Of a DNA stretch of 64,000 nt, positions 8,443 through 16,708 are shown piece after piece; the stretch's first letter is position 1, and each line of letters begins with the position of its first letter. The notes under the pieces were generated by a model, which saw nothing but the letters and a program-made list of their open reading frames with translations, ran no database searches and was not told where the DNA came from. A program made the translations under genes and the position numbers. Origin of the DNA: Pseudomonas asiatica. Its GTDB lineage: Bacteria; Pseudomonadota; Gammaproteobacteria; Pseudomonadales; Pseudomonadaceae. Where the stretch lies: assembly GCF_040214835.1 (NCBI RefSeq), contig NZ_CP157874.1:562001-626000 (forward strand), given 5' to 3'.

Positions 8443-9078
8443 TCATCTCAGCTCATAAGCGTATATTTTCTCGGCTTCCATCTGATAGCCGGCATCGGCC
8501 AGTTCGCTGCTGGAGGCTCTAACCTGCAGCTTTCCCTCGATCCAGTAGGGCTGGTAGAGGTCTTCTACGCGCACGCCCATTTCGCTGAAGATGTGCACGA
8601 TCTGGTTCGAGGGTGGTGGTGGCACGTGGATGCACGCGCCGTAGTAGGGGACTAGCAGGAATTCGGTGGTGCGGCCTTCTTCGCTCACCTCCAGCGGCAC
8701 GATGTAGCCGGGCAGTTTGATCTGCTGGCCGTCGAGGCTTTTTACCACCGGGGCGTCGGGTGCCTGCTGGCGCGCCGGTGGGGCGGACTCGGCGGACAGG
8801 GCGTTGCTGAGCTGCGACATGTCGTGCAGCGGCGCGAGTTGGGGCGGGATGACCGGGGCGCCTTCGGGGATGAGGGCGGGCCAGTCAAGTTCGCGGGGTT
8901 CCGAGGCCCAGGTGGGCGATGCCAGTGAAAGCAGCATGACCAGGAGTAGTTGTACTGCCTGTACTGGCCTCTTCGCGGGTGAACCCGCTCCCACAGGTCC
9001 TGCACAGGCTTTGAAGCTTGTGGTGGACCTTGTGGGAGCGGGTTCACCCGCGAAGAAGGCAGTGAGGTATTGGATCAT
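8443..9078 (-). CDS. DUF3299 protein with REP-derived N-terminus
   Basis: A 211-codon frame from ATG 9078. The conserved DUF3299 part follows a hydrophobic signal-like stretch (VQLLLVMLLSLASPTWA, cut before SEPREL). It contains LPGYIVPLE, LVPYYGACIHVPPPPSNQIV and the C-terminal YAYELR. The protein is probably periplasmic; the GACIH motif could bind a metal. Residues about 7-39 are encoded by a REP pair lying in frame between the ATG and the hydrophobic segment. The only later ATG (8937) would leave just 11 residues before the predicted cleavage site and no basic n-region. It follows the permease stop by about 10 bases, so it is the last gene of the ZrgA-like operon. Precise function is unknown. 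Confidence 0.78.
   Translation of the reverse strand: MIQYLTAFFAGEPAPTRSTTSFKACAGPVGAGSPAKRPVQAVQLLLVMLLSLASPTWASEPRELDWPALIPEGAPVIPPQLAPLHDMSQLSNALSAESAPPARQQAPDAPVVKSLDGQQIKLPGYIVPLEVSEEGRTTEFLLVPYYGACIHVPPPPSNQIVHIFSEMGVRVEDLYQPYWIEGKLQVRASSSELADAGYQMEAEKIYAYELR
8964..9060. repeat. REP pair inside the DUF3299 reading frame
   Basis: 'ttcgcgggtgaacccgctccc' and the inverted 'gggagcgggttcacccgcgaa' flank about 45 bases. The whole element is in frame with the gene at 8443-9078 and contributes the residues between its first ATG and its signal-like hydrophobic stretch. Confidence 0.9.
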
Positions 9079-9087
9079 TGCACGCCC

Positions 9088-10353
9088 TCAGAGGTGAATG
9101 GACAAGCCATCGGCCAACGACTGCCGATAGGCCCGCGACGCCGGCACGCTGCCCATCAACAGCGCAGCTCCCAGGATGATAGCCAGCAACGTCCATTCAT
9201 GAGCGCTCGGCATGGCCAGCGGCAAATACAAACCGTAGTTGGCTTGCACATACCCCTGCGCCAGGGCGATTCCCGCATACAGCAAGCCAAGCCCGGCAGC
9301 GATCCCGATCGCCGCCAGCGACAGTGCCTCCAGCACCAGCAGCCCTGCGATATGCCACGGCCTGGCGCCAACCGAGCGCAATATCGCCATCTCCCTGCGC
9401 CGTTCATTGAGGCTGGTGAGAATCGCCGTAAGCATGCCGATCAGGCCAGTCAGCACCACGAACAGCGACACCACGAACAACGCCTGCTCCGCGGTGCCCA
9501 TCAGGCTCCACAGCTCCTGCAGGGCTACCCCGGGCAGGATCGCCAGCAACGGCTCGCTGCGGTATTCATTGATCTCCCGCTGCAGGCTGAATGTCGCGAT
9601 CTTGCTGTTCAGGCCGAGCATGAACGCAGTGATGGCGGCAGGCTGCAGGTCCATGGTCCGTGCCTGCTCGGCGCTGATACGCCCGGCGCCACGGGCCGGC
9701 ACACCGTTGTGCCAGTCGATGTGGATGGCTTCCATGCCGCCCAGGCTGATATGCAACGTGCGGTCGACCGGCGTACCGGTGCGCTTGAGCACACCGACCA
9801 CGGTGAACGGTTTGTCATCGTGCTTGACCAGGCTGATCGCGGCGACACCATGTGCCAGCACCAGCTTGTCGCCCAGCTTGTAGTGCAACGCCTCGGCCAC
9901 TTCGGCACCCAGCACCACCTCGAACGGATCATCGGCAAACGCGCGGCCCTGGCTCAATTCCAGGTGCTGGCGGCGGCCGTACTGGTAATGGCTGAAGTAG
10001 TCGCCGGTAGTGCCCATCACTCGATAACCACGGTGCGAATCGCCCAGCGAGATGGGGATGGCCCATTTCACCCGCGGGTCCTTGGCGTAGTGCTCATAGC
10101 TGTCCCAACGGATGTTGTTGGTGGCGTTGCCGATGCGGAACACCGAGTACAGCAGCAGGTTCACCGAGCCGGAGCGGGCGCCGACGATCAGGTCGGTACC
10201 GCTGATGGTGCTGGCGAAGCTGGCCCGGGCTTCGGTACGGACCCGTTCAACGGCCAGCAGCAGGCACACCGACAGGGCGATGGCGAAGGCGGTGAGGAAT
10301 GCGGTGAAGCGGCGGTTGGCCAGGCTGGCCAGGGCAAGGCGGAGCAGGTACAT
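9088..10353 (-). CDS. ABC transporter permease, FtsX/MacB type
   Basis: A 421-residue permease with one N-terminal helix (ANRRFTAFLTAFAIALSVCLLL). A large extracytoplasmic domain of about 220 residues follows, then three C-terminal helices containing the LNERRREMAILRSVGA coupling motif. I start at ATG 10353, which overlaps the ATPase stop codon as TGATG, instead of the longer open frame to 10473 that lies inside the ATPase gene. The operon ZrgA-like/ATPase/permease suggests a metal-linked export or outer-membrane function; the substrate is not known. Confidence 0.88.
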   Translation of the reverse strand: MYLLRLALASLANRRFTAFLTAFAIALSVCLLLAVERVRTEARASFASTISGTDLIVGARSGSVNLLLYSVFRIGNATNNIRWDSYEHYAKDPRVKWAIPISLGDSHRGYRVMGTTGDYFSHYQYGRRQHLELSQGRAFADDPFEVVLGAEVAEALHYKLGDKLVLAHGVAAISLVKHDDKPFTVVGVLKRTGTPVDRTLHISLGGMEAIHIDWHNGVPARGAGRISAEQARTMDLQPAAITAFMLGLNSKIATFSLQREINEYRSEPLLAILPGVALQELWSLMGTAEQALFVVSLFVVLTGLIGMLTAILTSLNERRREMAILRSVGARPWHIAGLLVLEALSLAAIGIAAGLGLLYAGIALAQGYVQANYGLYLPLAMPSAHEWTLLAIILGAALLMGSVPASRAYRQSLADGLSIHL

Positions 10354-11063
10354 CAGGCCTCCCGGGGCTTGGCGGCACGGTTGAGTTCGGCCAGCGACAG
10401 GTGGCGGTCGAACAGCGGCGCCAGGCTCTGGTCGTGGCTGACGAACAGCAGGCTGGCACCGGCGGCGCGGCATTCATCGAACAGCAGGCGGATGAACGCT
10501 TCACGGGTGTCGGCATCCAGCGCCGAGGTCGGTTCGTCGGCGATCACCAGTTCGGGTTGGCCGATCAGTGCGCGGGCGGCAGCGACCCGTTGCTGCTGGC
10601 CGATCGACAGGCTGTCGGCGCGGCGGGCGAGCAGGGCGGGGTCGTCCAGGCCCAGGTGGGCCAGCAGCGTGCTGGCTGCCTGGTCGACACTGCCATGGCG
10701 CTGCTCGGCGCGGGCCTTGCGGCTGCGCGAGAAGCGGCAGGGCAGCTCGACGTTTTCGCGTACCGAGAGGAACGGCAGCAGGTTGAACTGCTGGAAGATA
10801 TAACCGGTGTGGTCGACCCGGAAGCGGTCACGGGCGCCTTGGCCCAGGCGGCTGAGGTCCTGGCCGAGCAACTGGATGCGGCCCTGGCCCGCTACGTTCA
10901 CCCCGCCCAGCAGGCCCAGCAATGTGGTCTTGCCACTGCCGCTGGGGCCCTTGAGAAACAGGGCCTCGCCAGCTTCCAGGCGGAATGCCGGAATATCCAG
11001 CAGCGCCGGCTGGCCGGGCCAGGCGAACACCAGGTCATGCAGTTCGATCAACGGCTGGCGCAT
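10353..11063 (-). CDS. ABC transporter ATP-binding protein (LolD/MacB class)
   Basis: A 236-residue ATPase. Walker A is GPSGSGKTT, the Q-loop region is FQQFNLLPFLSVREN, the signature is LSIGQQQR (a variant of LSGGQ) and Walker B is LVIADEPTSALD, followed by the H-loop SHD. It starts directly next to the stop of the His-rich ZrgA-like gene and overlaps the permease start, so the three are translationally coupled. It energises the FtsX-type permease at the inner membrane. Confidence 0.93.
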   Translation of the reverse strand: MRQPLIELHDLVFAWPGQPALLDIPAFRLEAGEALFLKGPSGSGKTTLLGLLGGVNVAGQGRIQLLGQDLSRLGQGARDRFRVDHTGYIFQQFNLLPFLSVRENVELPCRFSRSRKARAEQRHGSVDQAASTLLAHLGLDDPALLARRADSLSIGQQQRVAAARALIGQPELVIADEPTSALDADTREAFIRLLFDECRAAGASLLFVSHDQSLAPLFDRHLSLAELNRAAKPREA

Positions 11064-11636
11064 TCAGAACGCGACCGCGGCCTTGGCCGGCGTGGTTTCC
11101 ACGCCTTTCTGGCCATTGGGGCCGATCAGTTGAACGTTGATCTTCTGGGTGGCCGGGAAGGCCTTGAACAGCGGAGCGAGGTCCACCTCCGTCAGTTTGT
11201 CGGGGTTGGCGCAGGTCAGTTGGTAATGGGCGCCGATGTCGCTGTGCTGGTGCTGGTGCTCGTCCCCATCGTCGTCGGCTTTCGGGGCATCACCGAACAG
11301 CGGGCTTTCCAGTTCCTGCTGGTCTTCCTTGCAGCCTGCGGCAGCGGGCAGGCCGAACAGCTTCAGTGGCTGCTCCAGCTGCTGGCGCACCGCCGCGACC
11401 TTGGCCTTGTCGGCGTCGCTGTTGGCGGCGTGTTCGAAGCCGACCAGGTTCATTGCCGGGCTGTCCAGCTCCAGCTCCAGGGTGTTGCCATCGAGCACGG
11501 CGTTGAGCTTGGCCACGCCATGCTCGTGGGCGCCGAGGGTGCCGTGGGCGTGGTCGTGATCATGGTCATCATCGTGGGCTTGGGCCACGGCCAGGGGCAG
11601 CAGGGCGAAGGGCAGGGCGAGCAACAGGCGACGCAT
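11064..11636 (-). CDS. ZrgA-like (DUF2796) His-rich zinc-binding periplasmic protein
   Basis: A 190-residue secreted protein. The signal peptide is MRRLLLALPFALLPLAVAQA. Just after it comes an acidic/His metal-binding run (HDDDHDHDHAH) and then the DUF2796 core starting at GAHEHGVAKLN. A second Asp/His cluster (DDGDEHQHQH) sits mid-protein, and a Cys pair (GCKED, TCANP) could form a disulfide. Vibrio ZrgA, of the same family, belongs to a zinc-uptake ABC system. The Zur-like palindrome just upstream supports induction under zinc limitation. It is first in an operon with the ABC ATPase, permease and DUF3299 genes. Confidence 0.85.
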   Translation of the reverse strand: MRRLLLALPFALLPLAVAQAHDDDHDHDHAHGTLGAHEHGVAKLNAVLDGNTLELELDSPAMNLVGFEHAANSDADKAKVAAVRQQLEQPLKLFGLPAAAGCKEDQQELESPLFGDAPKADDDGDEHQHQHSDIGAHYQLTCANPDKLTEVDLAPLFKAFPATQKINVQLIGPNGQKGVETTPAKAAVAF

Positions 11637-11666
11637 GGACGACTCCGGAGCGGGCGGGAAGATTGG

Positions 11667-11679
11667 GTTATGTTATAAC
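11667..11679 (-). promoter_or_regulatory. Zur-like operator
   Basis: GTTATGTTATAAC matches the gammaproteobacterial Zur core GTTATA-N-TATAAC at all but one base. It lies 31 bases upstream of the ZrgA-like start at 11636 in an AT-rich patch. The match is seen directly; Zur binding is inferred. Confidence 0.65.
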
Positions 11680-11766
11680 AACTTTTCGGCGTGCTGCCAG
11701 CCTGCGTGGCGCAGGTTTCATGTTGGGGTAGGATGGTGGCATTGACTTGGGTTCAGGGAATGCAGC

Positions 11767-12111
11767 ATGAGAATTCGTGGACAGATTGGTGACTGGCCTG
11801 TGGATCTGACCATCGAGCTGGCGCCTGAAGAGTGGGCGCAACTGGGGCGGCAGATCGAATTGCCCGCTGTGCCGCAGAATGCAGCAACGGAAACCGTGGC
11901 GACAACTCGTCAGGATGACGGGCAATGGACTGCGGCACGTGAGGTGTTGCGCCTGGCAGGGCAGATGAGCGGGCCGGAATTGCTGGATCGGTTGGAGGGG
12001 CTGGCGGGGAGTACGGCGGCGGGTAAACGGCTGCTGGTGCGCTTGCGGCATAGCAGTGAAGTCAAGGTGGAAAGTGGCGTGGACGCGCCGGTGTATCACT
12101 GGGTGGGATAA
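11767..12111 (+). CDS. Hypothetical protein, 114 aa
   Basis: A small soluble protein with no signal peptide or membrane segment. It has an N-terminal beta-like stretch (MRIRGQIGDWPVDLTIEL), an Ala/Thr-rich linker near residues 35-50 and a charged C-terminal half (LLVRLRHSSEVKVES). Codon use matches its neighbours and it is divergent from the zinc operon. I do not recognise a domain; pseudomonad-specific hypotheticals of this type exist. Confidence 0.65.
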   Translation: MRIRGQIGDWPVDLTIELAPEEWAQLGRQIELPAVPQNAATETVATTRQDDGQWTAAREVLRLAGQMSGPELLDRLEGLAGSTAAGKRLLVRLRHSSEVKVESGVDAPVYHWVG

Positions 12112-12126
12112 ATCTGTATTGCCTGT

Positions 12127-12226
12127 GCTGGCCTCGTTCGCGGGCTTGCCCGCTCCCACAGGTATACCACCAGTATTGAATTCAGTGCATACCCTGTGGG
12201 AGCGGGCGTGCCCGCGAACGAGGGCA
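12127..12226. repeat. REP pair
   Basis: 'ttcgcgggcttgcccgctccc' and the inverse 'gggagcgggcgtgcccgcgaa' lie about 45 bases apart, between the convergent hypothetical and cnoX genes. Confidence 0.9.
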
Positions 12227-12249
12227 AAGCCCTCGCAATAGGCCTCAGG

Positions 12250-13122
12250 TCAGAACATCGCCGCCGACAACTTGCGACGATACACGCCGACCAGCGGGTG
12301 ATCACCGCCCAGCAACTCGAACACCTGCAGCAACGCCTTCTGCGGCAGCCCGTTCTCATAACCACGGTTACGCTGGAACAGCTTCAGCAACCCTTCCAGC
12401 GCCGCTTCATACTGCTGGCGCGCCAGTTGCTGGATGCTCAACTGATAGGCCGCCTCGTCATCCTGAGGGTTCTGTGCCAGGCGGCTTTTCAGGTCGGCCA
12501 CTTCCGGCAGGCTGGCAGCCTGGCGCAGGAAGGTCAGCTGGGCCTTGGCGCCGGCCAGCGCAGCCTTGTGCTCGTCGGTCTTGACCGCATCCAGCACCAC
12601 CTGGGCTTCACCCAGCTCCCCGCGCTCGGCCAGGCAACGGGCATACAGGATCAGCGCCTCGGCATTGCTGTTGTCCTCACCCAGCAGTGCCTGCAACAGT
12701 GCTTCGGCCTCGGCAAAGCGGCTTTCGGCAAACAGCCCCTTGGCCTGCTCCAGCGGCGATGCGCTGGGTGCGGCGGGCAGTTGCACATGTGGTTCGAGCA
12801 TGGCGCGGATCGCCGATTCCGGCTGTGCACCGGCAAAGCCGTCCACCGGCTGGCCGTCCTTGAACAGCACCACGGTCGGCAGGCTGCGGATGCCGAACTG
12901 GGCAACCACCTGTTGCTCCACATCACAGTTGATCTTGGCCAGCAGCAGCTCGCCCTGGTAACCCTCGGCGATCTTCGCCAGCAGTGGCATCAGTGCCTTG
13001 CACGGTGCGCACCACTCGGCCCAGAAGTCCACCAGCACCGGTTTGTGGAAGGAGTTCTCGATAACCAGTTGCTGGAAGGTGGCATCGGTAGCGTCGAAAA
13101 TGTAAGGCGTGTCTTGGGTCAT
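12250..13122 (-). CDS. cnoX: CnoX/YbbN thioredoxin-like co-chaperone
   Basis: A 290-residue cytoplasmic protein. The N-terminal thioredoxin domain (about 1-110) has an intact C38-A-P-C41 active site, then a TPR-rich C-terminal domain (about 120-290; AKGLFAESRFAEAEALLQ and similar repeats). Family members protect unfolded proteins during chlorine or oxidative stress and hand them to GroEL or DnaK. E. coli YbbN has lost the active-site pair, whereas this copy keeps CxxC, so thiol chemistry is possible. It starts 32 bases after the coding end of the methyltransferase gene that precedes it on the minus strand. Confidence 0.9.
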   Translation of the reverse strand: MTQDTPYIFDATDATFQQLVIENSFHKPVLVDFWAEWCAPCKALMPLLAKIAEGYQGELLLAKINCDVEQQVVAQFGIRSLPTVVLFKDGQPVDGFAGAQPESAIRAMLEPHVQLPAAPSASPLEQAKGLFAESRFAEAEALLQALLGEDNSNAEALILYARCLAERGELGEAQVVLDAVKTDEHKAALAGAKAQLTFLRQAASLPEVADLKSRLAQNPQDDEAAYQLSIQQLARQQYEAALEGLLKLFQRNRGYENGLPQKALLQVFELLGGDHPLVGVYRRKLSAAMF

Positions 13123-13153
13123 CGCGACTCTCGCAAACTCGTGGATAACACCA

Positions 13154-13825
13154 CTATAAGGTGTCGCGGCTGGCGTGGTACAGGCTGACCCGGCGGAATT
13201 CGTGCGGCTCGGCCAGGTCCGGCAGGGTCAGCGCTTCCAGCACGCCCAGCTGCTGGTACAGCGGGTGGCTGAAGTCGCGTACCCGCGAGTCGGCCACCAG
13301 CGCCTGGCGGCCGCGGCCGAGGAAGGCATCCAGCAGCGGCAGGTTGGCGCGGTCGTACAGCACGTCGGCAACCAGGATCAGATCGAAGCGGTCGTCTTCG
13401 GCGAAGAAATCGCTGCTGTAACCCAGTTCCACCCCGTTCAGCGCGGCATTCGCGCGGCAGGCATCGAGTGCCAGCGGGTCGAGGTCGCAGGCCACCACTT
13501 CCAGCGCACCGGCGCGGGCGGCGGCAATACCGGCGATACCGGAGCCGGCGCCAAAGTCCAGCACGCGCTTGCCGGCTACCCATTCCGGGTGCTGGGCCAG
13601 GTAACGGGCCATGGCCAGGCCGCTGGCCCAGCAGAAGCTCCAGTAGGGCGGTTCTTCAAGAATGCGCCGGGTCTCTTCGCTGCTGAAGGCGCGGTCCATG
13701 TTCTGGTCGTCGATCAGCCACAGCTTGAGGTCGCAGCCGGGCAGCTCGCTGACGACAAGACGCGCTTCGCCGATCAGGCCGCTGAGGGCCTGTTGCAGGG
13801 GCTGTTGTAGGCAGACTGGCGCCAC
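13154..13825 (-). CDS. Class I SAM-dependent methyltransferase (PrmA/ETFB-lysine type)
   Basis: A 223-residue enzyme. SAM motif I is readable as VLDFGAGSGIAGIAAARAG, followed by the acidic CDLDPLAL and the post-motif LILVADVLYDRANL. This arrangement is that of the METTL20/ETFB lysine methyltransferase and ribosomal L11 methyltransferase group, so a protein lysine is a likely target. It abuts the stop of the lipoprotein gene upstream (13826), suggesting co-transcription. Confidence 0.8.
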   Translation of the reverse strand: MAPVCLQQPLQQALSGLIGEARLVVSELPGCDLKLWLIDDQNMDRAFSSEETRRILEEPPYWSFCWASGLAMARYLAQHPEWVAGKRVLDFGAGSGIAGIAAARAGALEVVACDLDPLALDACRANAALNGVELGYSSDFFAEDDRFDLILVADVLYDRANLPLLDAFLGRGRQALVADSRVRDFSHPLYQQLGVLEALTLPDLAEPHEFRRVSLYHASRDTL

Positions 13826-14278
13826 TTACGGCGCCTTCTCGAAACGTAGCGGGCCGATGGCCTGGGTCTGGGCCTGGGTAATGCGCACCGGCGGCAGGTG
13901 CATGATCAGCTGGCCAGAGCTGCTGGCGCGGCCGCGCAGCTCGACCCGGGCACCGGCGGGGAAGGCCTCGGGGTTGAAGCGCAGTTGGTAGGGCAGGGCC
14001 TGGCCGGTGCCAGTCAGGTTGCTGCTGGCCAGCAGGCGTTGTGGGCGGTCGCGTTCGTCGATGACCAGCAAGGCCAGCTCCACGTCGGCACCGGCCGGGA
14101 TTGCCAGCAAGGTGCCGCTCAGCTCGCGCTGGTAGGCCGGCAGCGGGCCCAGTACTGCGGCCGGCTTGGCCGTGCGGGCTGGCGTGGGGGCCGGAGGGGT
14201 GTCGGGCTTCGGCCTGTCGCTGCCGCAGGCGGCGAGCAGGGCGGCGCAGCACAGCACGACGAGCGCTCGGTAGTGCAT
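13826..14278 (-). CDS. YbaY-family lipoprotein
   Basis: A 150-residue lipoprotein. Signal peptide and lipobox LLAAC are at about residues 13-17, then a Pro-rich spacer (KPDTPPAPTPARTAKP). The YbaY-type domain follows (ELSGTLLAIPAGADVELALLVID, ending PPVRITQAQTQAIGPLRFEKAP). It is anchored in the envelope; its function is not known. I use ATG 14278 because it gives the signal peptide directly. It is divergent from nrdR. Confidence 0.85.
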   Translation of the reverse strand: MHYRALVVLCCAALLAACGSDRPKPDTPPAPTPARTAKPAAVLGPLPAYQRELSGTLLAIPAGADVELALLVIDERDRPQRLLASSNLTGTGQALPYQLRFNPEAFPAGARVELRGRASSSGQLIMHLPPVRITQAQTQAIGPLRFEKAP

Positions 14279-14327
14279 GGGGTAGTCCTTCACGGGCAGA
14301 TTTCCCATGGATGTTAACCCCTTTGGC

Positions 14328-14355
14328 TTGTCTTGCCAGTGGGATGCGCTACCAT
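14328..14355 (+). promoter_or_regulatory. Possible sigma-70 promoter for the nrdR-rib operon
   Basis: TTGTCT (14328-14333) and TACCAT (14350-14355) are spaced 16 bases, 30 bases upstream of the nrdR start. The match is modest. Confidence 0.3.
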
Positions 14356-14384
14356 GGCCCTCCCTTTTTTTGTTGCCTGCCACC

Positions 14385-14849
14385 ATGCACTGTCCCTTTT
14401 GCGGTGCCAACGACACCAAGGTCATCGACTCTCGCCTCGTCGCCGAGGGCGAGCAGGTGCGCCGCCGCCGTGAATGCGTCGCCTGCGGCGAGCGCTTCAC
14501 CACCTTCGAAACCGCCGAGCTGGTGCTGCCCCGGCTGATCAAGCAGGACGGCACGCGCCAACCCTTCGACGAAGAAAAACTGCGCGCCGGCATGCAGCGG
14601 GCACTGGAAAAACGCCCGGTCAGCGTCGAGCGCCTGGAAGCTGCGCTGGCGCATATCAAGAGCCGCCTGCGTGCCACCGGCGAGCGTGAAGTCAAATCGC
14701 TGGTGGTGGGTGAAATGGTCATGGCCGAGCTGCGCAAGCTCGACGAAGTGGCCTATATCCGTTTTGCCTCGGTTTACCGCCGCTTCCAGGACCTCGACGA
14801 GTTCCGCGAAGAAATCGACCGCCTGGCTCGCGAGCCGGCTAAAGAGTGA
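14385..14849 (+). CDS. nrdR: Transcriptional repressor NrdR
   Basis: A 154-residue protein, the normal length. The N-terminal zinc ribbon uses C3, C6, C31 and C34 (MHCPFC and ECVACGERF) and the ATP-cone domain begins near residue 49 ([19 protein letters not shown]). NrdR binds nucleotides through the cone and represses ribonucleotide reductase genes at NrdR boxes. It is the first gene of a long block; its stop overlaps the ribD start by 4 bases, the standard nrdR-ribD arrangement in Pseudomonas. Confidence 0.97.
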   Translation: MHCPFCGANDTKVIDSRLVAEGEQVRRRRECVACGERFTTFETAELVLPRLIKQDGTRQPFDEEKLRAGMQRALEKRPVSVERLEAALAHIKSRLRATGEREVKSLVVGEMVMAELRKLDEVAYIRFASVYRRFQDLDEFREEIDRLAREPAKE

Positions 14850-15982
14850 CCATGCCCAGCCAAGCTGCCATCCTCGACGCCCACTACATGGCCCGCGCGC
14901 TGGAGCTGGCGCGCAAGGGCCTGTACACCACCCACCCGAACCCGCGCGTAGGCTGCGTGATCGTGCGCGATGGCGAGGTGGTCGGCGAAGGCTGGCATGT
15001 GCGCGCCGGCGAGCCACATGCCGAAGTGCATGCCCTGCGACAGGCTGGTGAGCGTGCCCGTGGCGCCTGTGCCTATGTCACCCTCGAGCCGTGCAGCCAC
15101 CATGGCCGCACGCCGCCGTGCGCCGAAGCGCTGGTCAAGGCCGGGGTAGCACGGGTGGTAGCCGCCATGCAGGACCCCAACCCGCAAGTGGCGGGGCAGG
15201 GTCTGCGGCGCCTGGCCGAGGCCGGTATCGAAGTGGCCAGCGGCGTGCTCGAGGCCGAGGCCCGCGCACTCAACCCCGGTTTCCTCAAACGCATGGAGCA
15301 CGGCCTGCCGTTCGTTCGCGCCAAGCTGGCCATGAGCCTGGATGGCCGCACCGCCATGGCCAGTGGCGAAAGCAAGTGGATCACCGGCCCGGCCGCCCGC
15401 TCGGCGGTGCAGCGCCTGCGCGCCCGCTCCAGCGTGGTGCTGACCAGCGCCGCCAGCGTGTTGGCCGATAACGCGCGGATGACCGTGCGCGGCGCCGAGC
15501 TGGGCCTGGATGCCGAAACCACCGCCCTGGCACTCAGCCGCACACCGCTGCGCGTGCTGGTCGATGGCCGCCTGCGCCTGCCGCTGGATGCACCGTTCTT
15601 CCAGGCTGGCCCGGTGCTGGTGGTGAGCGCTGTCGCAGATGACCCGCGCTATGCCGCTGCCGGCCACGAACTGCTCAGCCTGCCGGGTGACAATGGCCAG
15701 GTAGACCTGCCGGTGCTGCTGCAGGCCCTGGCAACCCGTGGCGTCAACGAAATCCTGCTGGAAGCCGGTGCCGGCCTGGTCGGCGCCTTCGCCCGGCAAG
15801 GCCTGATCGACGAGTACCAGTTGTTCGTCGCCGGCACTTTCCTCGGTTCCCAGGCCCGCCCGCTGCTGGACTGGCCACTGGACAAGATGAACGAAGCACC
15901 GCGGCTGAAAATTACCGAAATGCGCGCAGTGGGCGATGACTGGCGGGTCACGGCCATCCCCCTGCCGGCGCCCGGCGTATAA
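14846..15982 (+). CDS. ribD: Bifunctional riboflavin deaminase/reductase RibD
   Basis: A 378-residue enzyme. The N-terminal cytidine-deaminase-like domain has [12 protein letters not shown] and the zinc motif [14 protein letters not shown]. The C-terminal reductase domain starts near residue 150 ([23 protein letters not shown]). It catalyses the second and third steps after GTP ring opening. ATG 14846 overlaps nrdR; ATG 14852 is an alternative two codons in. Confidence 0.97.
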   Translation: MTMPSQAAILDAHYMARALELARKGLYTTHPNPRVGCVIVRDGEVVGEGWHVRAGEPHAEVHALRQAGERARGACAYVTLEPCSHHGRTPPCAEALVKAGVARVVAAMQDPNPQVAGQGLRRLAEAGIEVASGVLEAEARALNPGFLKRMEHGLPFVRAKLAMSLDGRTAMASGESKWITGPAARSAVQRLRARSSVVLTSAASVLADNARMTVRGAELGLDAETTALALSRTPLRVLVDGRLRLPLDAPFFQAGPVLVVSAVADDPRYAAAGHELLSLPGDNGQVDLPVLLQALATRGVNEILLEAGAGLVGAFARQGLIDEYQLFVAGTFLGSQARPLLDWPLDKMNEAPRLKITEMRAVGDDWRVTAIPLPAPGV

Positions 15983-16024
15983 TGCCAGGCTTGCCCCGCG
16001 CAAACCGTTTTTGAGGAAGACCCC

Positions 16025-16690
16025 ATGTTCACCGGCATCATCGAATCCATCGGCACCATCCGCAGCCTGACCCCCAAGGGTGGCGACGTGCGCGTCTACG
16101 TCGAAACCGGCAAGCTCGACCTGGGTGACGTCAAGCTCGGCGACAGCATCGCCGTCAACGGCGTGTGCCTGACCGCCGTCGAACTGCCGGGTGACGGCTT
16201 CTGGGCCGACGTCAGCGTCGAAACCCTCAAGCGTACCGCCTTCATCGACCTCAAGAGCGGCAGCAAGGTCAACCTGGAAAAAGCCCTGACCCCCACCACC
16301 CGGCTGGGCGGGCACCTGGTCAGCGGCCACGTCGACGGGGTCGGCGAAATCATCTCGCGCAGCGATAACGCCCGCGCCATCCAGTTCCGCGTGCGCGCAC
16401 CGAAGGAACTGGCCAAGTACATCGCCCACAAGGGTTCGATCACCGTCGACGGCACCAGCCTGACGGTCAACGAGGTCAATGGCGCCGAGTTCGAGCTGAC
16501 CATTGTCCCGCACACCCTGTCCGAAACCATCATGGCCGACTACCGTGCAGGGCGTCGGGTAAACCTTGAGGTCGACCTGCTGGCCCGTTACCTGGAGCGT
16601 CTGCTGCTGGGTGACAAGGCCGCCGAACCGAGCAAGGGCAGTGGCATTACCGAAAGCTTCCTGGCCGCCAACGGCTTCTTGAAATCCTGA
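16025..16690 (+). CDS. ribE: Riboflavin synthase alpha subunit
   Basis: A 221-residue protein with the two homologous lumazine-binding halves. It starts with the diagnostic MFTGIIESIGTI. The first repeat has NGVCLTAVEL and the second DGTSLTVNEV. It dismutates two 6,7-dimethyl-8-ribityllumazines into riboflavin plus the pyrimidinedione. A GAGGAAGA Shine-Dalgarno lies just upstream of the ATG. Confidence 0.97.
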   Translation: MFTGIIESIGTIRSLTPKGGDVRVYVETGKLDLGDVKLGDSIAVNGVCLTAVELPGDGFWADVSVETLKRTAFIDLKSGSKVNLEKALTPTTRLGGHLVSGHVDGVGEIISRSDNARAIQFRVRAPKELAKYIAHKGSITVDGTSLTVNEVNGAEFELTIVPHTLSETIMADYRAGRRVNLEVDLLARYLERLLLGDKAAEPSKGSGITESFLAANGFLKS

Positions 16691-16708
16691 TTGAGAAGGG
16701 GGTGCCGC

